18,599 nt of DNA from Clostridiales bacterium (GCA_004556985.1 SFFC01000035.1:1-18599); one strand, 5' to 3'; shown: positions 8,387 through 16,422, numbered from the stretch's first letter. The notes: a model not told the origin generated them from the letters alone. Made by a program: numbers and translations.

Positions 8387-8414
8387 ATTATAGCATATCA
8401 AGCGACAAAATCAA
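8387..8414 (-). promoter_or_regulatory. Extended -10 promoter of the rnfCDGEAB operon
   Basis: On the minus strand a perfect TATAAT (8387-8392) is preceded by TGC, an extended -10 element. TTGATT (8409-8414) lies 16 bp upstream; reading TTTGAT gives 17. The predicted transcript start is near 8380. The stretch between this promoter and the spoIVA terminator (8415-8536) holds no gene or other motif I recognise. Confidence 0.78.
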
Positions 8415-8536
8415 ACGAGTTTGCCGTTTTTTCGATTGTTAGTTTTTTCTCTATCGGCGGTTTTCTGTCAAATTGTCTCGTTTTTCTCCGGGCTGCGGCG
8501 CCTTGCCCGCTGCGAATTCCGGCTTTTCGCGGATTT

Positions 8537-8578
8537 AAAAAAGAACATGGGTCTGTCGGCAAAAACAGACTCATGTTC
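8537..8578 (-). terminator. Intrinsic terminator after spoIVA
   Basis: Arms 8543-8549 with 8572-8578 (GAACATG/CATGTTC) and 8551-8556 with 8565-8570 (GTCTGT/ACAGAC) are stacked across one mismatch and close an 8-nt loop. On the minus strand six T residues follow (8537-8542). It begins 14 nt after the spoIVA stop codon. Confidence 0.9.
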
Positions 8579-8592
8579 GCTTTTATTCCTTC

Positions 8593-10071
8593 TTATAGCA
8601 GGATGCAGACCATCCCGCCGCTTCCCTCGTTGATGATTTTCTCAAGCGTCTGCTGTACCTTGATCTGCGTGTCTGCAGGCATGTGCATCAGCTTGTTGGA
8701 AAGCCCCTCTCGCACGAGGTCGGAGAGCGGCTTTCCGAAGAGATTGCTCTGCCAGAGCTTCTGCGGATCCTGCTCAAAACCCTCCATCAGGTAGCGGATC
8801 ATCTCCTCCGACTGCTGCTCCGTCCCGACGACCGGCGATACCTCGGTCTTGATGTCCACGCGGATCAGATGCAGGCTCGGGGCGCTGGCCCGCAGGCGCA
8901 CGCCGAAGCGTCCGCCCTGCTGCGTAATCTCCGGCTCCTGCAGCGTCAGCTCATCCAGCTTCGGCGGCACAAGGCCGTACCCTGTCTCCCGAACGGAGCG
9001 AAGCGCCGCAGCGACATGGTCGTATTCACGCTTCGCCTCCACGAGCTCCCGAAGCAGCGAGAGCAGATGCGCGTCGCTGCGGATCTCCGTGCCGCATTGC
9101 TCGGCAAGGATCTGGTTAAACATGCCCTCACCCAGCTGCATTTGAAGGCTCGCCTCGCCGCTGCCGTGGTCAATCTGCCGCACCGAAGCGCTCTCCACAT
9201 ACGGGTTCTGCGTCAGTGCCTGGGCAAACTGCGCCGTTTCCTCAATGCGAAGGCTGTCGGGAACGGAGGCGGTGAGCGTCTCCAGCAGGCTCTTGACCAG
9301 CCAATGCTCTGCGTCCAGCGCGCCCAGCCATTCGGGCGTCTGCACGCTCAGACGGACGACCGGGAACTGCCCCAGCACGCGCTCGAGCACGCCGCGGATG
9401 TCGCTTTCCTCCATCTGCTCGACGTTCATCGCGATGACCGGCACGCCGTAGTCGGACTCGAGCGCCGCGCGGAGGCTCTGCGTCTTTCCGGCAGAGGGAT
9501 TTTGCGCGTTCAGAATCACGGCGAACGGCTTGTCGAGCGCCTTGAGCTCCTCGATCACCCGCGCCTCCGCCGGGACATACGCCGCCCGGGGTAGGTCCGT
9601 GACGCTTCCGTCCGTCGTAACAACCAGCCCGATCGTCGAGTGCTCCCCGATTACCTTGCGCGTTCCGATCTCGGCCGCCTGCTCGAAGGGAATCTCCTCT
9701 TCCGACCAGGGCGTGCGCACCATGCGCAGCGCCTCCCCCTCCTGCGTGCCCAACGCGCCGTCGACCAGGTAGCCGACGCTGTCAATCAGCCGCAGCCGGA
9801 CCTTGTTGTCCTCCGGGAGGCGGATTTCGACCGCCTCCGCCGGCACAAATCCCGGCTTGGTCGTCATGATGGTCCGCCCGGATCCGCTCTGAGGCAGTTC
9901 GTCCTGCGCTCTGGCCCGGATGTGCGCGTTTTCAATGCCCGGTATGACGAGCTTCTCCATGAAATTCCGGATGAAGGTCGATTTTCCCGTCCGAACCGGA
10001 CCGACGATGCCAATATACACGTCCCCCTGCGTTCGTTCCGAAATATCCTTGTACAGGTCGTAGGCTTGCAT
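8593..10071 (-). CDS. spoIVA: Stage IV sporulation protein A, spore coat morphogenetic ATPase
   Basis: SpoIVA is made in the mother cell and polymerises, driven by ATP hydrolysis, on the forespore surface to form the base of the spore coat. The product has 492 residues, the same length as B. subtilis SpoIVA. The P-loop GPVRTGKST is at 24-32 with Lys30. It is followed by RARAQDELPQS, TIMTTKPGFVP, the acidic RLIDSVGY strand, EIGTRKVIGEHSTIG and a C terminus ending EKIINEGSGGMVCILL, all closely matching the family. The ATG at 10071 has GGGAGGG directly upstream; an ATG 21 nt earlier has no such site and lies close to the predicted transcript start. It appears to be a single-gene unit with a sigma-E-like promoter and its own terminator. 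Its presence is the clearest sign that the organism forms endospores. Confidence 0.98.
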   Translation of the reverse strand: MQAYDLYKDISERTQGDVYIGIVGPVRTGKSTFIRNFMEKLVIPGIENAHIRARAQDELPQSGSGRTIMTTKPGFVPAEAVEIRLPEDNKVRLRLIDSVGYLVDGALGTQEGEALRMVRTPWSEEEIPFEQAAEIGTRKVIGEHSTIGLVVTTDGSVTDLPRAAYVPAEARVIEELKALDKPFAVILNAQNPSAGKTQSLRAALESDYGVPVIAMNVEQMEESDIRGVLERVLGQFPVVRLSVQTPEWLGALDAEHWLVKSLLETLTASVPDSLRIEETAQFAQALTQNPYVESASVRQIDHGSGEASLQMQLGEGMFNQILAEQCGTEIRSDAHLLSLLRELVEAKREYDHVAAALRSVRETGYGLVPPKLDELTLQEPEITQQGGRFGVRLRASAPSLHLIRVDIKTEVSPVVGTEQQSEEMIRYLMEGFEQDPQKLWQSNLFGKPLSDLVREGLSNKLMHMPADTQIKVQQTLEKIINEGSGGMVCILL

Positions 10072-10095
10072 ATCATCCCTCCCTGCCGTCATGCA

Positions 10096-10124
10096 AACGT
10101 ATGTCCGGCAAGAGACGGTTATGC
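10096..10124 (-). promoter_or_regulatory. Candidate sigma-E promoter of spoIVA
   Basis: On the minus strand GCATAAC (10118-10124) and CATACGTT (10096-10103) are 14 bp apart. They resemble the mother-cell sigma-E consensus (KMATATT, about 14 bp, CATACAMT), with 5 of 7 and 6 of 8 matches by eye. The predicted start near 10089 lies 18 nt above the spoIVA ATG, just ahead of its ribosome binding site. spoIVA is a known sigma-E gene in B. subtilis, which supports the reading. Confidence 0.6.
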
Positions 10125-10140
10125 GGTGTCAAGCGCGCAA

Positions 10141-11283
10141 TCAGGCTGCTTCTTTTTCCTCCGGCAGCTCAAGCGTCACTGTCGTCTCGAAGATCTCTCC
10201 GCGGGGCACGGCATCCCGAACAGTCAGCTCGGAAAGCCCCGGAATCCGGCAGATCGTCAGCGTGACCGTGTCGCCGGCCTGCTTGCCCGCGATCCGGCTG
10301 GTCAAGTCGGTGTGGCGCATAACCCGCTTTCCGTCGACGTTCAGGATGATATCGTCCGCCCGAATGCCTGCCTTCTGCGCCGGGCTGCCCTCGCTGACAG
10401 CGCTGACAAAGACGCCCGCTGGAATCAAACCGTCGGTCGGTTCTTCGCTTCCGCGCAGTGTCAGAACGGAAATGCCCAGCTTTGGCCGCGTCACCCTGCC
10501 ATTCTGGATGAGGCTCTCCACTACGGGCTGCACCACATCCATCGGAATGGCCATGGCGATGCCCTCGATGCTCGCCTCTCCCCGGCTGCCGCTTGCGCTG
10601 AACTTGAGGGATGGAATGCCAATCAGCTCGCCGCGCGTGTTGAACATGCCGCCGCCGCTGTTGCCGGAGTTGATCGCCGCATCGGTTTGGAGCATCTTGA
10701 CGATGGTCGAGCTGTCGATCTCCCTGTCCACGGCAGAGACCACGCCGACCGTCACCGTGTCGGCCAACTGGCTGCCCAGCGGATTGCCGATGACAATTGC
10801 CCAGTCGCCCACGCGCACCTCGTCTGCCTTGCCCATGCGCACGGCGGGCAGCATCACATCCTCCGTCACGCGCAGCACAGCCAGATCGGTCAACTCGTCC
10901 ACGCCGATGATCTCCGCCTGCAGATACTGTCCCTGCCAGAGCACCTGCACGTCATTGGCGCCCTCAACGACGTGATAATTGGTCACGACATGTCCCTGGG
11001 TCGTGATGACGACGCCCGAGCCCGTCGCCTGCTCGACGAGCTCCGTCTGCCCGCTGACGATGCTGTATGTGTTGGCGCGGTTGCTCACGCCGACCACACA
11101 GGGCATCACCACCTGCGCCACATCGGCAAACGGGCTCGATACGCCGCCGAGCTGCTCGACATATTCCCCCTGCGCGTAAACCGTGCTCGCCGTCGAGCCT
11201 GCCCTGCTCACGCCGTAGGCTGCACAGGCAGAGAGGGCCAGCGCCGCCAGCAGCGCCCGAACGCTCCTCGTTTTCTCTCTCAT
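10141..11283 (-). CDS. HtrA/DegP-family trypsin-like serine protease with PDZ domain
   Basis: This family degrades misfolded proteins at the outer face of the membrane. The 380-residue product has a short basic N terminus and a hydrophobic stretch (about 10-19) ending LSAC20, which fits a lipobox; a plain signal anchor is the alternative. The protease domain spans about 50-260. The catalytic triad is complete: His104 (TNYHVVEG), Asp133 (LTDLAVLRV) and Ser209 (INSGNSGGGMFN). One PDZ domain follows (about 265-372), ending in an acidic EEKEAA tail. The ATG at 11283 is chosen because GGGGTG lies 6 nt upstream; the in-frame TTG at 11301 sits in the hairpin loop. It follows mutS2 by 52 nt and precedes spoIVA. 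Its ribosome binding site is buried in a perfect hairpin. The exact subfamily (HtrA, DegP or DegS type) is not decided. Confidence 0.93.
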   Translation of the reverse strand: MREKTRSVRALLAALALSACAAYGVSRAGSTASTVYAQGEYVEQLGGVSSPFADVAQVVMPCVVGVSNRANTYSIVSGQTELVEQATGSGVVITTQGHVVTNYHVVEGANDVQVLWQGQYLQAEIIGVDELTDLAVLRVTEDVMLPAVRMGKADEVRVGDWAIVIGNPLGSQLADTVTVGVVSAVDREIDSSTIVKMLQTDAAINSGNSGGGMFNTRGELIGIPSLKFSASGSRGEASIEGIAMAIPMDVVQPVVESLIQNGRVTRPKLGISVLTLRGSEEPTDGLIPAGVFVSAVSEGSPAQKAGIRADDIILNVDGKRVMRHTDLTSRIAGKQAGDTVTLTICRIPGLSELTVRDAVPRGEIFETTVTLELPEEKEAA

Positions 11284-11287
11284 CAGG

Positions 11288-11318
11288 TTCACCCCGGGCA
11301 AAGGATGCCCGGGGTGAA
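11288..11318 (-). promoter_or_regulatory. 13-bp hairpin enclosing the htrA-like gene's ribosome binding site
   Basis: A perfect 13-bp G+C-rich stem (11306-11318 with 11288-11300) closes a 5-nt loop. Its 3' arm on the minus strand contains GGGGTGAA, the only plausible ribosome binding site for the ATG at 11283. There is no T-run after the stem, so it is not an intrinsic terminator. It would block initiation unless opened by translation, heat or a factor, or it may protect the upstream mutS2 mRNA end. The structure is seen; the role is inferred. Confidence 0.7.
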
Positions 11319-11335
11319 TCGCCGTTATTCGGTTC

Positions 11336-13708
11336 TTATCGCAGCGTCACAATCGTCACGCCCGTCTCGCCCTCGCCATAGCGCCCCAGCCGGAAGCTGC
11401 TGACGCTCGGATGGCGCTTGAGGCAATCGGCGATGCCGGCGCGCAGGATGCCCATGCCGTTGCCGTGAATGATGGAGACCTCGCCCAGCGAGGAGATCAC
11501 GGCGTCGTCGATAAACTTCTGCACCTCGGGAATCGCCTCATCGAGCGCCATGCCGCGCACGTCGAGCTCCCGGCGGACGACGCGGGTCATCACGTCGACG
11601 CGCTGCTCGCGCATGGAGCGCTTGCGCTCGAGCTTCTTCTGCTCCTTTTTGATCAGCTGCTGCGTCGAGGTCAGCGTGCGCAGATCGCTCATCTGCGCGC
11701 GCATCTTCATCATGCCCGCCTTGAGCTGAACATAGCCCTTGGCGTCCGGGCCCGAAACGACCGTCGCGTCAAGCTCCATGCTCGCGACGTGGACCATGTC
11801 GCCGGGCTTCACGCTCTCCGGAATCTCGCCGCCGACCTCCTTCCGATCGGCCAGCGCCTCCTGTGCCTGCTCCATCTGCTTCTTGACGCGCTGAATCTCG
11901 TGCTCCTGCGCGCCGCCGGCCTTCTTCATCGCGCGCAGCTCCGCAATCATCGCCTCGGACTCGCGCCGCGCGTTTTCGACAATGCGCTTGGCCTCGTCCT
12001 TGGCCTTCTTGATCGCCCTGTCGCGCTGATCCTCGAGCTTTTTACGCTCCGCCTCCGCCTGGTTGCGGATGGCGACCATCTCCGCGCGGGCCTCCTCCGC
12101 CAGCTGGCGCTCCTTTTCGGCCACCTGTCTGTGGTATTCGGCGCCGGCGATGACGTCCTCAAAGCGCACCTGCTCGCGCGAGAGCAGCTCCTTGGCGCTG
12201 TTGATGACAAACTCCGGCAGACCCAGCTTGCGGGAGATCTCAAAGGCGTTCGATTTGCCCGGAATGCCGATGGAGAGCCGGTAGGTCGGCCGCAGCGTCG
12301 CGACGTCAAACTCGACGGACGCGTTTTCGACGTTTTCCGTCGTCAGCGCATATTCCTTGAGCTCGCTGTAATGCGTCGTAGCGACCGTGCGCGTGTGCAT
12401 CGTCAGCAGCGTCGCGAGAATCGCCTGCGCGAGGGCCGCGCCCTCCGTCGGATCGGTGCCCGCGCCCAGCTCGTCAAAGAGGACGAGGGAATCCGGCGTC
12501 ACATTTTCCAGAATGGAGACGATGTTCTTCATGTGTCCCGAGAAGGTCGAGAGGGACTGCTCGATGGATTGCTCGTCGCCGATGTCGGCAAAGACGTCGT
12601 CAAAGACGGCCAGCTCCGTGCCGTATTCTGCCGGAACCTGGAGTCCCGCCTGCGCCATCAGCGTAAACAGACCGGTGGTCTTGAGCGTAACCGTCTTGCC
12701 GCCCGTGTTCGGGCCGGTGATGATGAGCGTCGTGAAGGTCTCGCCGAGGCGAATATCCAGCGGGACGACCTTCTGCGGGTCGATCAACGGATGACGTCCC
12801 CGGATGATGTTGATGCGCCCCTCGCCGTTCATCTTCGGCGGACAGGCGTGCATCTCCCTCGCCAGCGCGGCCTTGGCAAACGCGAAGTCGAGCTGCGCGA
12901 GAATCGCCAGATTGTCGGCGATTGCGCCTGCCTCCGGGGCAACCTGCGCGGAAAGCGCGCGCAGAATCCGCTCGATCTCCGCCTTTTCCGCCGAGATCAG
13001 CTGCTTGAGCTCGTTGCCGATCTCCACGACCGCCATCGGCTCGACAAAGATCGTCGCACCCGTCGAGGACTGATCGTGCACGATGCCCGGCACCATGCTG
13101 CGGTACTCCTGCTTCACGGGCAGCACATACCGGTCGGCGCGCATCGTGATGATCGCTTCCTGCAGGTATTTCTGAAACGCCGAATTGTGGATCATGCCGT
13201 TCAGCCGTTCGCGCACGCGCTCGTTGCAGGCGCGCATTTTGCGGCGGATGGTAAACAGCTCCGTGCTGGCACGGTCGGCGATCTCATCCTCGCTCAAAAT
13301 AGCATCGGTAATCGCCTGCTCAATCGGCTTGAAGGTGGAAAGCCGCGAGGCGTTCGCCGTGAGCATCGGCGTATTCTCCCTCTCGCCAACGAGCGCGTCC
13401 CTCGCCGCGCGCGAGGCTCGAAGGCAGGCCGCAATCTCCAGCAGAGCCCGCGGCGAGAGCGCGGAGCCGATCTCCGCCAGATGGAGCGGCGCGCGCACAT
13501 CGCTGAAGGAAACCATCGGCGTGCCGCCGAGATACGTCAGCACGGTGCGCGCCTCCTCGGTCTCCTGCTGACTCCGGCGAACGTCGTCCATGTTTCCGGC
13601 GGGCGTCAGTGCGTCGCACAGCTCCCTGCCCATATCGGAAACGCAATACTGCGCAAGCTGGTCGCGGATCTTCCCGAATTCCAGCACACGCAAGGATCTC
13701 TCTGTCAT
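11336..13708 (-). CDS. mutS2: MutS2 family ATPase/endonuclease
   Basis: MutS2 proteins lack the mismatch-reading N-terminal domain of MutS; they act on branched DNA or, in B. subtilis, on stalled and collided ribosomes. The 790-residue product has an N-terminal core/clamp region (about 1-300), Walker A TGPNTGGKT (331-339), the segment EQSIEQSLSTFSGHM, Walker B VLFDELGAGTDP (409-420) and TTHYSELKEYA. A long charged coiled coil (about 520-620) comes next, then a C-terminal Smr domain (about 712-790) with LDVRG and HGNGMGILR. The ATG at 13708 has GAAGGAG 7 nt upstream; opening the frame further would add an atypical Arg-rich extension. It follows the U32-family gene by 56 nt and was probably co-transcribed with it. 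Length is normal for the family. Confidence 0.96.
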   Translation of the reverse strand: MTERSLRVLEFGKIRDQLAQYCVSDMGRELCDALTPAGNMDDVRRSQQETEEARTVLTYLGGTPMVSFSDVRAPLHLAEIGSALSPRALLEIAACLRASRAARDALVGERENTPMLTANASRLSTFKPIEQAITDAILSEDEIADRASTELFTIRRKMRACNERVRERLNGMIHNSAFQKYLQEAIITMRADRYVLPVKQEYRSMVPGIVHDQSSTGATIFVEPMAVVEIGNELKQLISAEKAEIERILRALSAQVAPEAGAIADNLAILAQLDFAFAKAALAREMHACPPKMNGEGRINIIRGRHPLIDPQKVVPLDIRLGETFTTLIITGPNTGGKTVTLKTTGLFTLMAQAGLQVPAEYGTELAVFDDVFADIGDEQSIEQSLSTFSGHMKNIVSILENVTPDSLVLFDELGAGTDPTEGAALAQAILATLLTMHTRTVATTHYSELKEYALTTENVENASVEFDVATLRPTYRLSIGIPGKSNAFEISRKLGLPEFVINSAKELLSREQVRFEDVIAGAEYHRQVAEKERQLAEEARAEMVAIRNQAEAERKKLEDQRDRAIKKAKDEAKRIVENARRESEAMIAELRAMKKAGGAQEHEIQRVKKQMEQAQEALADRKEVGGEIPESVKPGDMVHVASMELDATVVSGPDAKGYVQLKAGMMKMRAQMSDLRTLTSTQQLIKKEQKKLERKRSMREQRVDVMTRVVRRELDVRGMALDEAIPEVQKFIDDAVISSLGEVSIIHGNGMGILRAGIADCLKRHPSVSSFRLGRYGEGETGVTIVTLR

Positions 13709-13764
13709 ATACACTCCTTCGCAGACATCCCTGTCCGCTTCTTTTCTTCCTTCCCCTCTGCGTC

Positions 13765-16110
13765 TTATTCGACGCCGCGCATCAGATGCCCCAGCGTCGC
13801 ACCCTCCTGCGCGTTGTGGCAAGCAGGCCCGCCGCTCAGGAGGCTCCGGAATGACGAAACCAGCTCCTTTTGCCGCTCAATCGTTTCGTCCGTAAAGCTC
13901 AGGCGCAGCGAACAGCCCAGCGCCGTGAGCTTCTCCGGCGCCTTGCTCATGTCCGTGGGCACGCTGTTGTACAGCCGAAGCACGCAGCCATGCGGCATTT
14001 TCAGCCTTCTGGCCGGGAAACGGTAGCCCTTTCTATCTGTATACACCGCCGGGCAGCCGCCCTGCCTGTCGCAGGAGGCGCAGGCTGCGTCCTGCCGCTC
14101 GTCTCCCCGGGCTGTCCTCCTGGGGCAATGGGACAGGAGCATCAGCTGCGTGCGCCCATAGGCCTCGATGACCCAGTTGCCGCCCTGCTCCATCAGCTCG
14201 GAAAGCTCACGGCCGCTCAGCTCACAGGAGGCCGTCAGCCGCCGCGCGCCCAACACCGTCAAAAACCGCGCGCATTCGGCGTTCATCACGTTGAGCCCTT
14301 GCCCGCCCGTGATGGGTACAGGCCAGTCTTTCTCCAGTTGACCGATGTTGTTGATGACGACGCCCGAAAGCGCCTGCGCATGGCGGCAGACAAACGCATG
14401 CAGCGCGTCGAGCTCTTCGGTCTGCGTCACGGCCGGCAGCACGAGCAGCGGGCAAGCCGCCCCTCTGCGCTCGATCTGCGCCTCGAGTGCCTCCGCCCGA
14501 TAGCTTCCCGGGAGCCATTCAAACGCATCGGCTCCGGCGTCCATCAGCTTCTGCGCGTCCTCCAGCTGCTCTCCCTGAACGAGCAGAAGGCGTTCCTGCT
14601 CCGGGAAAACGCAGGGCTCGCAGACAGGCTTTCGCTCGGACCGCACAATCTGCGTGCGCGCTTGGCGCATCGCCTCCAGCGCGTCGCGCCGAAGCGCGTT
14701 GAGCATGCCGGCCGTCATGAACGCACCCTCGCTGTGCAGCGTCAGATGGCCGATCTCATATGGCGTTCCGCCCGTCTTGCTGATCTGCTTCATCGCGGCC
14801 GTCTCGTCGAGCGCGCGCTGCTGCGCCGGCTGCACGGGCTGCTCAAGCGACGCGGTGACGGTATGCCCCTCGCCATCGTCAAGCGTCAGCACAGGCCGCT
14901 TGCCCGGCATTGCGTCTAGCGCCGCGCTCAGCGGAACAGGACGGCTTTCACGGCTCATTGCCTCGCGGATCTCCCGCATCTGCATCGCATCGGTCAACCG
15001 GTAGACTGCGTCCCCGGGCTGCACATGTCCACCCGCAGCGCGCACGGTCGCCGTTCCCCCGGAGCGCTCCTCCGGGCCGGAATAGGTCAGCTCCGTCTCC
15101 TCCCGGCCGCGGATCTGCAATCCGTCCCCATCGCCAAGCGCCCGCTCCAGGGAAACCCTGGCCAGCGGTCCGCGCACGGAGGTCACCTTGCCCATATAGA
15201 TGCCCCAGTGATTCGGGCGCTCCCAGCTCATCAGCGCCGCGTTGCTCCTGTCCATGACATAGCCTTCCGTGAAGCCGCCGCGGTTGAAAATCTGCCGGAG
15301 GCCTTCCAGCGTCGCCGCATCCGGGTGATACGGCACATGGGCCTGGGCCGCGTCGAGCGCCTTCCGATAGGCGCGCGTCACGATGCCGACATACTCCGGC
15401 CGCTTCATGCGCCCCTCCAGCTTGAAGGAATAAACGCCCGCGTCCCGCAGCTCGGGCAGGCGGTCGATCAGCATCAGATCCCGCGTGGAGAGGAGGTAGC
15501 CCTTCGTGCCGTCCTCCAGTCCATAGGGCAGGCGGCAAGGCTGCGCGCAGCGGCCGCGATTTCCGCTCCTCCCGCCGATCATGCTCGAGAACAGGCATTG
15601 GCCCGACACGGCCACGCAGAGCGCCCCGTGCGCAAAGGCCTCGATCTCCACGCCCGTGTCCGCCATCTTCCGCAGCTCGGAAAGGCTGCATTCCCGGGCC
15701 GGGACGACGCGCTCAAAGCCCAGGCGCTTGAGCAGCGTCGCGCCCTGCGCGTTGTTGACGGTCATCTGCGTGCTCGCGTGCAGTGTCAGCTCCGGAAAGC
15801 GCGCCCGCGCGATGCGCGCCGCGCCAAAGTCCTGAACGAGGATCGCGTCGACGTCGCAGCGCACAAGCAGCTCGAGCACGTCGCACAGATCGTCCACCTC
15901 GCACTGCTTGACCAGCGTGTTGACCGTCACATAGATCTTTCTCCCACGCTCATGGGCATAGGCGACGGCCTCTTCAAGGCCCGGCCCGTCAAAGTTACCC
16001 GCATAGCTGCGCGCCCCAAAGGCCGTATACCCAAGGTAGACGGCGTTCGCGCCGCAGGAAACCGCCGCGACAAGCGCCTCACGGTTGCCCGCCGGAGAGA
16101 GTAATTCCAT
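13765..16110 (-). CDS. Peptidase U32 family protein with C-terminal extension (RlhA-like)
   Basis: U32 proteins were named as collagenase-like peptidases, but several characterised members act otherwise: E. coli RlhA is needed for 23S rRNA cytidine hydroxylation, and UbiU/UbiV for oxygen-free hydroxylation with [4Fe-4S] clusters held by conserved cysteines. This 781-residue product starts MELLSPAGNREAL and carries the U32 signature at 157-174 (EAFAHGALC through GQCLFS, with Cys165 and Cys172). Cys188 and Cys192 (GRCAQPC) follow, completing a four-Cys set that could bind a cluster. The rest includes an RlhA-type middle domain and a second C-terminal module with a CPRR...CASC...GGCPAVYTDRKGYRFP segment. 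The ATG at 16110 has GGAGG 4 nt upstream. It sits between zapA and mutS2. rRNA modification is the better guess than proteolysis. Confidence 0.9.
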   Translation of the reverse strand: MELLSPAGNREALVAAVSCGANAVYLGYTAFGARSYAGNFDGPGLEEAVAYAHERGRKIYVTVNTLVKQCEVDDLCDVLELLVRCDVDAILVQDFGAARIARARFPELTLHASTQMTVNNAQGATLLKRLGFERVVPARECSLSELRKMADTGVEIEAFAHGALCVAVSGQCLFSSMIGGRSGNRGRCAQPCRLPYGLEDGTKGYLLSTRDLMLIDRLPELRDAGVYSFKLEGRMKRPEYVGIVTRAYRKALDAAQAHVPYHPDAATLEGLRQIFNRGGFTEGYVMDRSNAALMSWERPNHWGIYMGKVTSVRGPLARVSLERALGDGDGLQIRGREETELTYSGPEERSGGTATVRAAGGHVQPGDAVYRLTDAMQMREIREAMSRESRPVPLSAALDAMPGKRPVLTLDDGEGHTVTASLEQPVQPAQQRALDETAAMKQISKTGGTPYEIGHLTLHSEGAFMTAGMLNALRRDALEAMRQARTQIVRSERKPVCEPCVFPEQERLLLVQGEQLEDAQKLMDAGADAFEWLPGSYRAEALEAQIERRGAACPLLVLPAVTQTEELDALHAFVCRHAQALSGVVINNIGQLEKDWPVPITGGQGLNVMNAECARFLTVLGARRLTASCELSGRELSELMEQGGNWVIEAYGRTQLMLLSHCPRRTARGDERQDAACASCDRQGGCPAVYTDRKGYRFPARRLKMPHGCVLRLYNSVPTDMSKAPEKLTALGCSLRLSFTDETIERQKELVSSFRSLLSGGPACHNAQEGATLGHLMRGVE

Positions 16111-16119
16111 AATGCCTCC

Positions 16120-16156
16120 AAAAAACGGCGGCGCAGTCAAGTTCCTGCGGCCGCCG
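16120..16156 (-). terminator. Intrinsic terminator/attenuator between zapA and the U32 gene
   Basis: An 11-bp G+C-rich stem with one bulged base (16126-16136 with 16145-16156; CGGCGG and CGCAG segments) is followed on the minus strand by six T residues (16120-16125). The T-run directly abuts the GGAGG of the U32 gene, 10 nt before its ATG. No promoter is visible between the stem and that gene, so U32-mutS2 may depend on read-through or on a promoter further upstream. Confidence 0.85.
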
Positions 16157-16161
16157 CAATA

Positions 16162-16422
16162 TTACGCCTCCTGCTTCGGCCCCAAAGCGGCCAGCTCTCT
16201 TTGAAGGCGTAGGTTTTCATCCTGCGCGTGAAACAGCTCGTCTGCCAGCGTCATCGCGGTGAGCACGGGAACCATCCCCTCTGCCGCCCGGGTCGTGATC
16301 GCGAGCTCGCGCATCGTCCTGTCGACGTAGCGCGCCATGCGCTGCACCTCGTCCGGCGACTTCTCCGTCAGAAGCGTGTAGTCACGTCCCATCAGGTGAA
16401 CGACGACCTTGTTCTTTTTCAC
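16162..16422 (-). CDS. zapA: Cell division protein ZapA
   Basis: ZapA binds FtsZ and cross-links its filaments at the division ring in the cytosol. The 86-residue product has the expected small N-terminal beta-alpha region (KKNKVVVHLMGRDYTL, about 2-17; SPDEVQRMARYVDRTM, about 22-37), then a long helix ending in a coiled coil (LADELFHAQDENLRLQREL). The GTG at 16422 is chosen because it gives the usual length and start and has GGGGGA upstream. An ATG 45 nt earlier would add a non-homologous extension inside the cyclophilin gene. It follows the cyclophilin stop by 13 nt, and a terminator follows. B. subtilis also keeps zapA near mutS2. Confidence 0.93.
   Translation of the reverse strand: MKKNKVVVHLMGRDYTLLTEKSPDEVQRMARYVDRTMRELAITTRAAEGMVPVLTAMTLADELFHAQDENLRLQRELAALGPKQEA

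Noticed and set aside
11288..11318. Intrinsic terminator after mutS2
   Set aside because: The stem is strong, but no T-run follows on either strand; it is better explained as a structure over the ribosome binding site.
13709..13822. Longer mutS2 start at 13822
   Set aside because: The extension is Arg-rich, overlaps the end of the U32 gene and lacks homology; the ATG at 13708 has a good ribosome binding site and the canonical N terminus.
11411..14026. Long plus-strand open frame opposite mutS2
   Set aside because: Shadow of mutS2 and the U32 gene; low-complexity Arg/Leu/His-rich product, no ribosome binding site.
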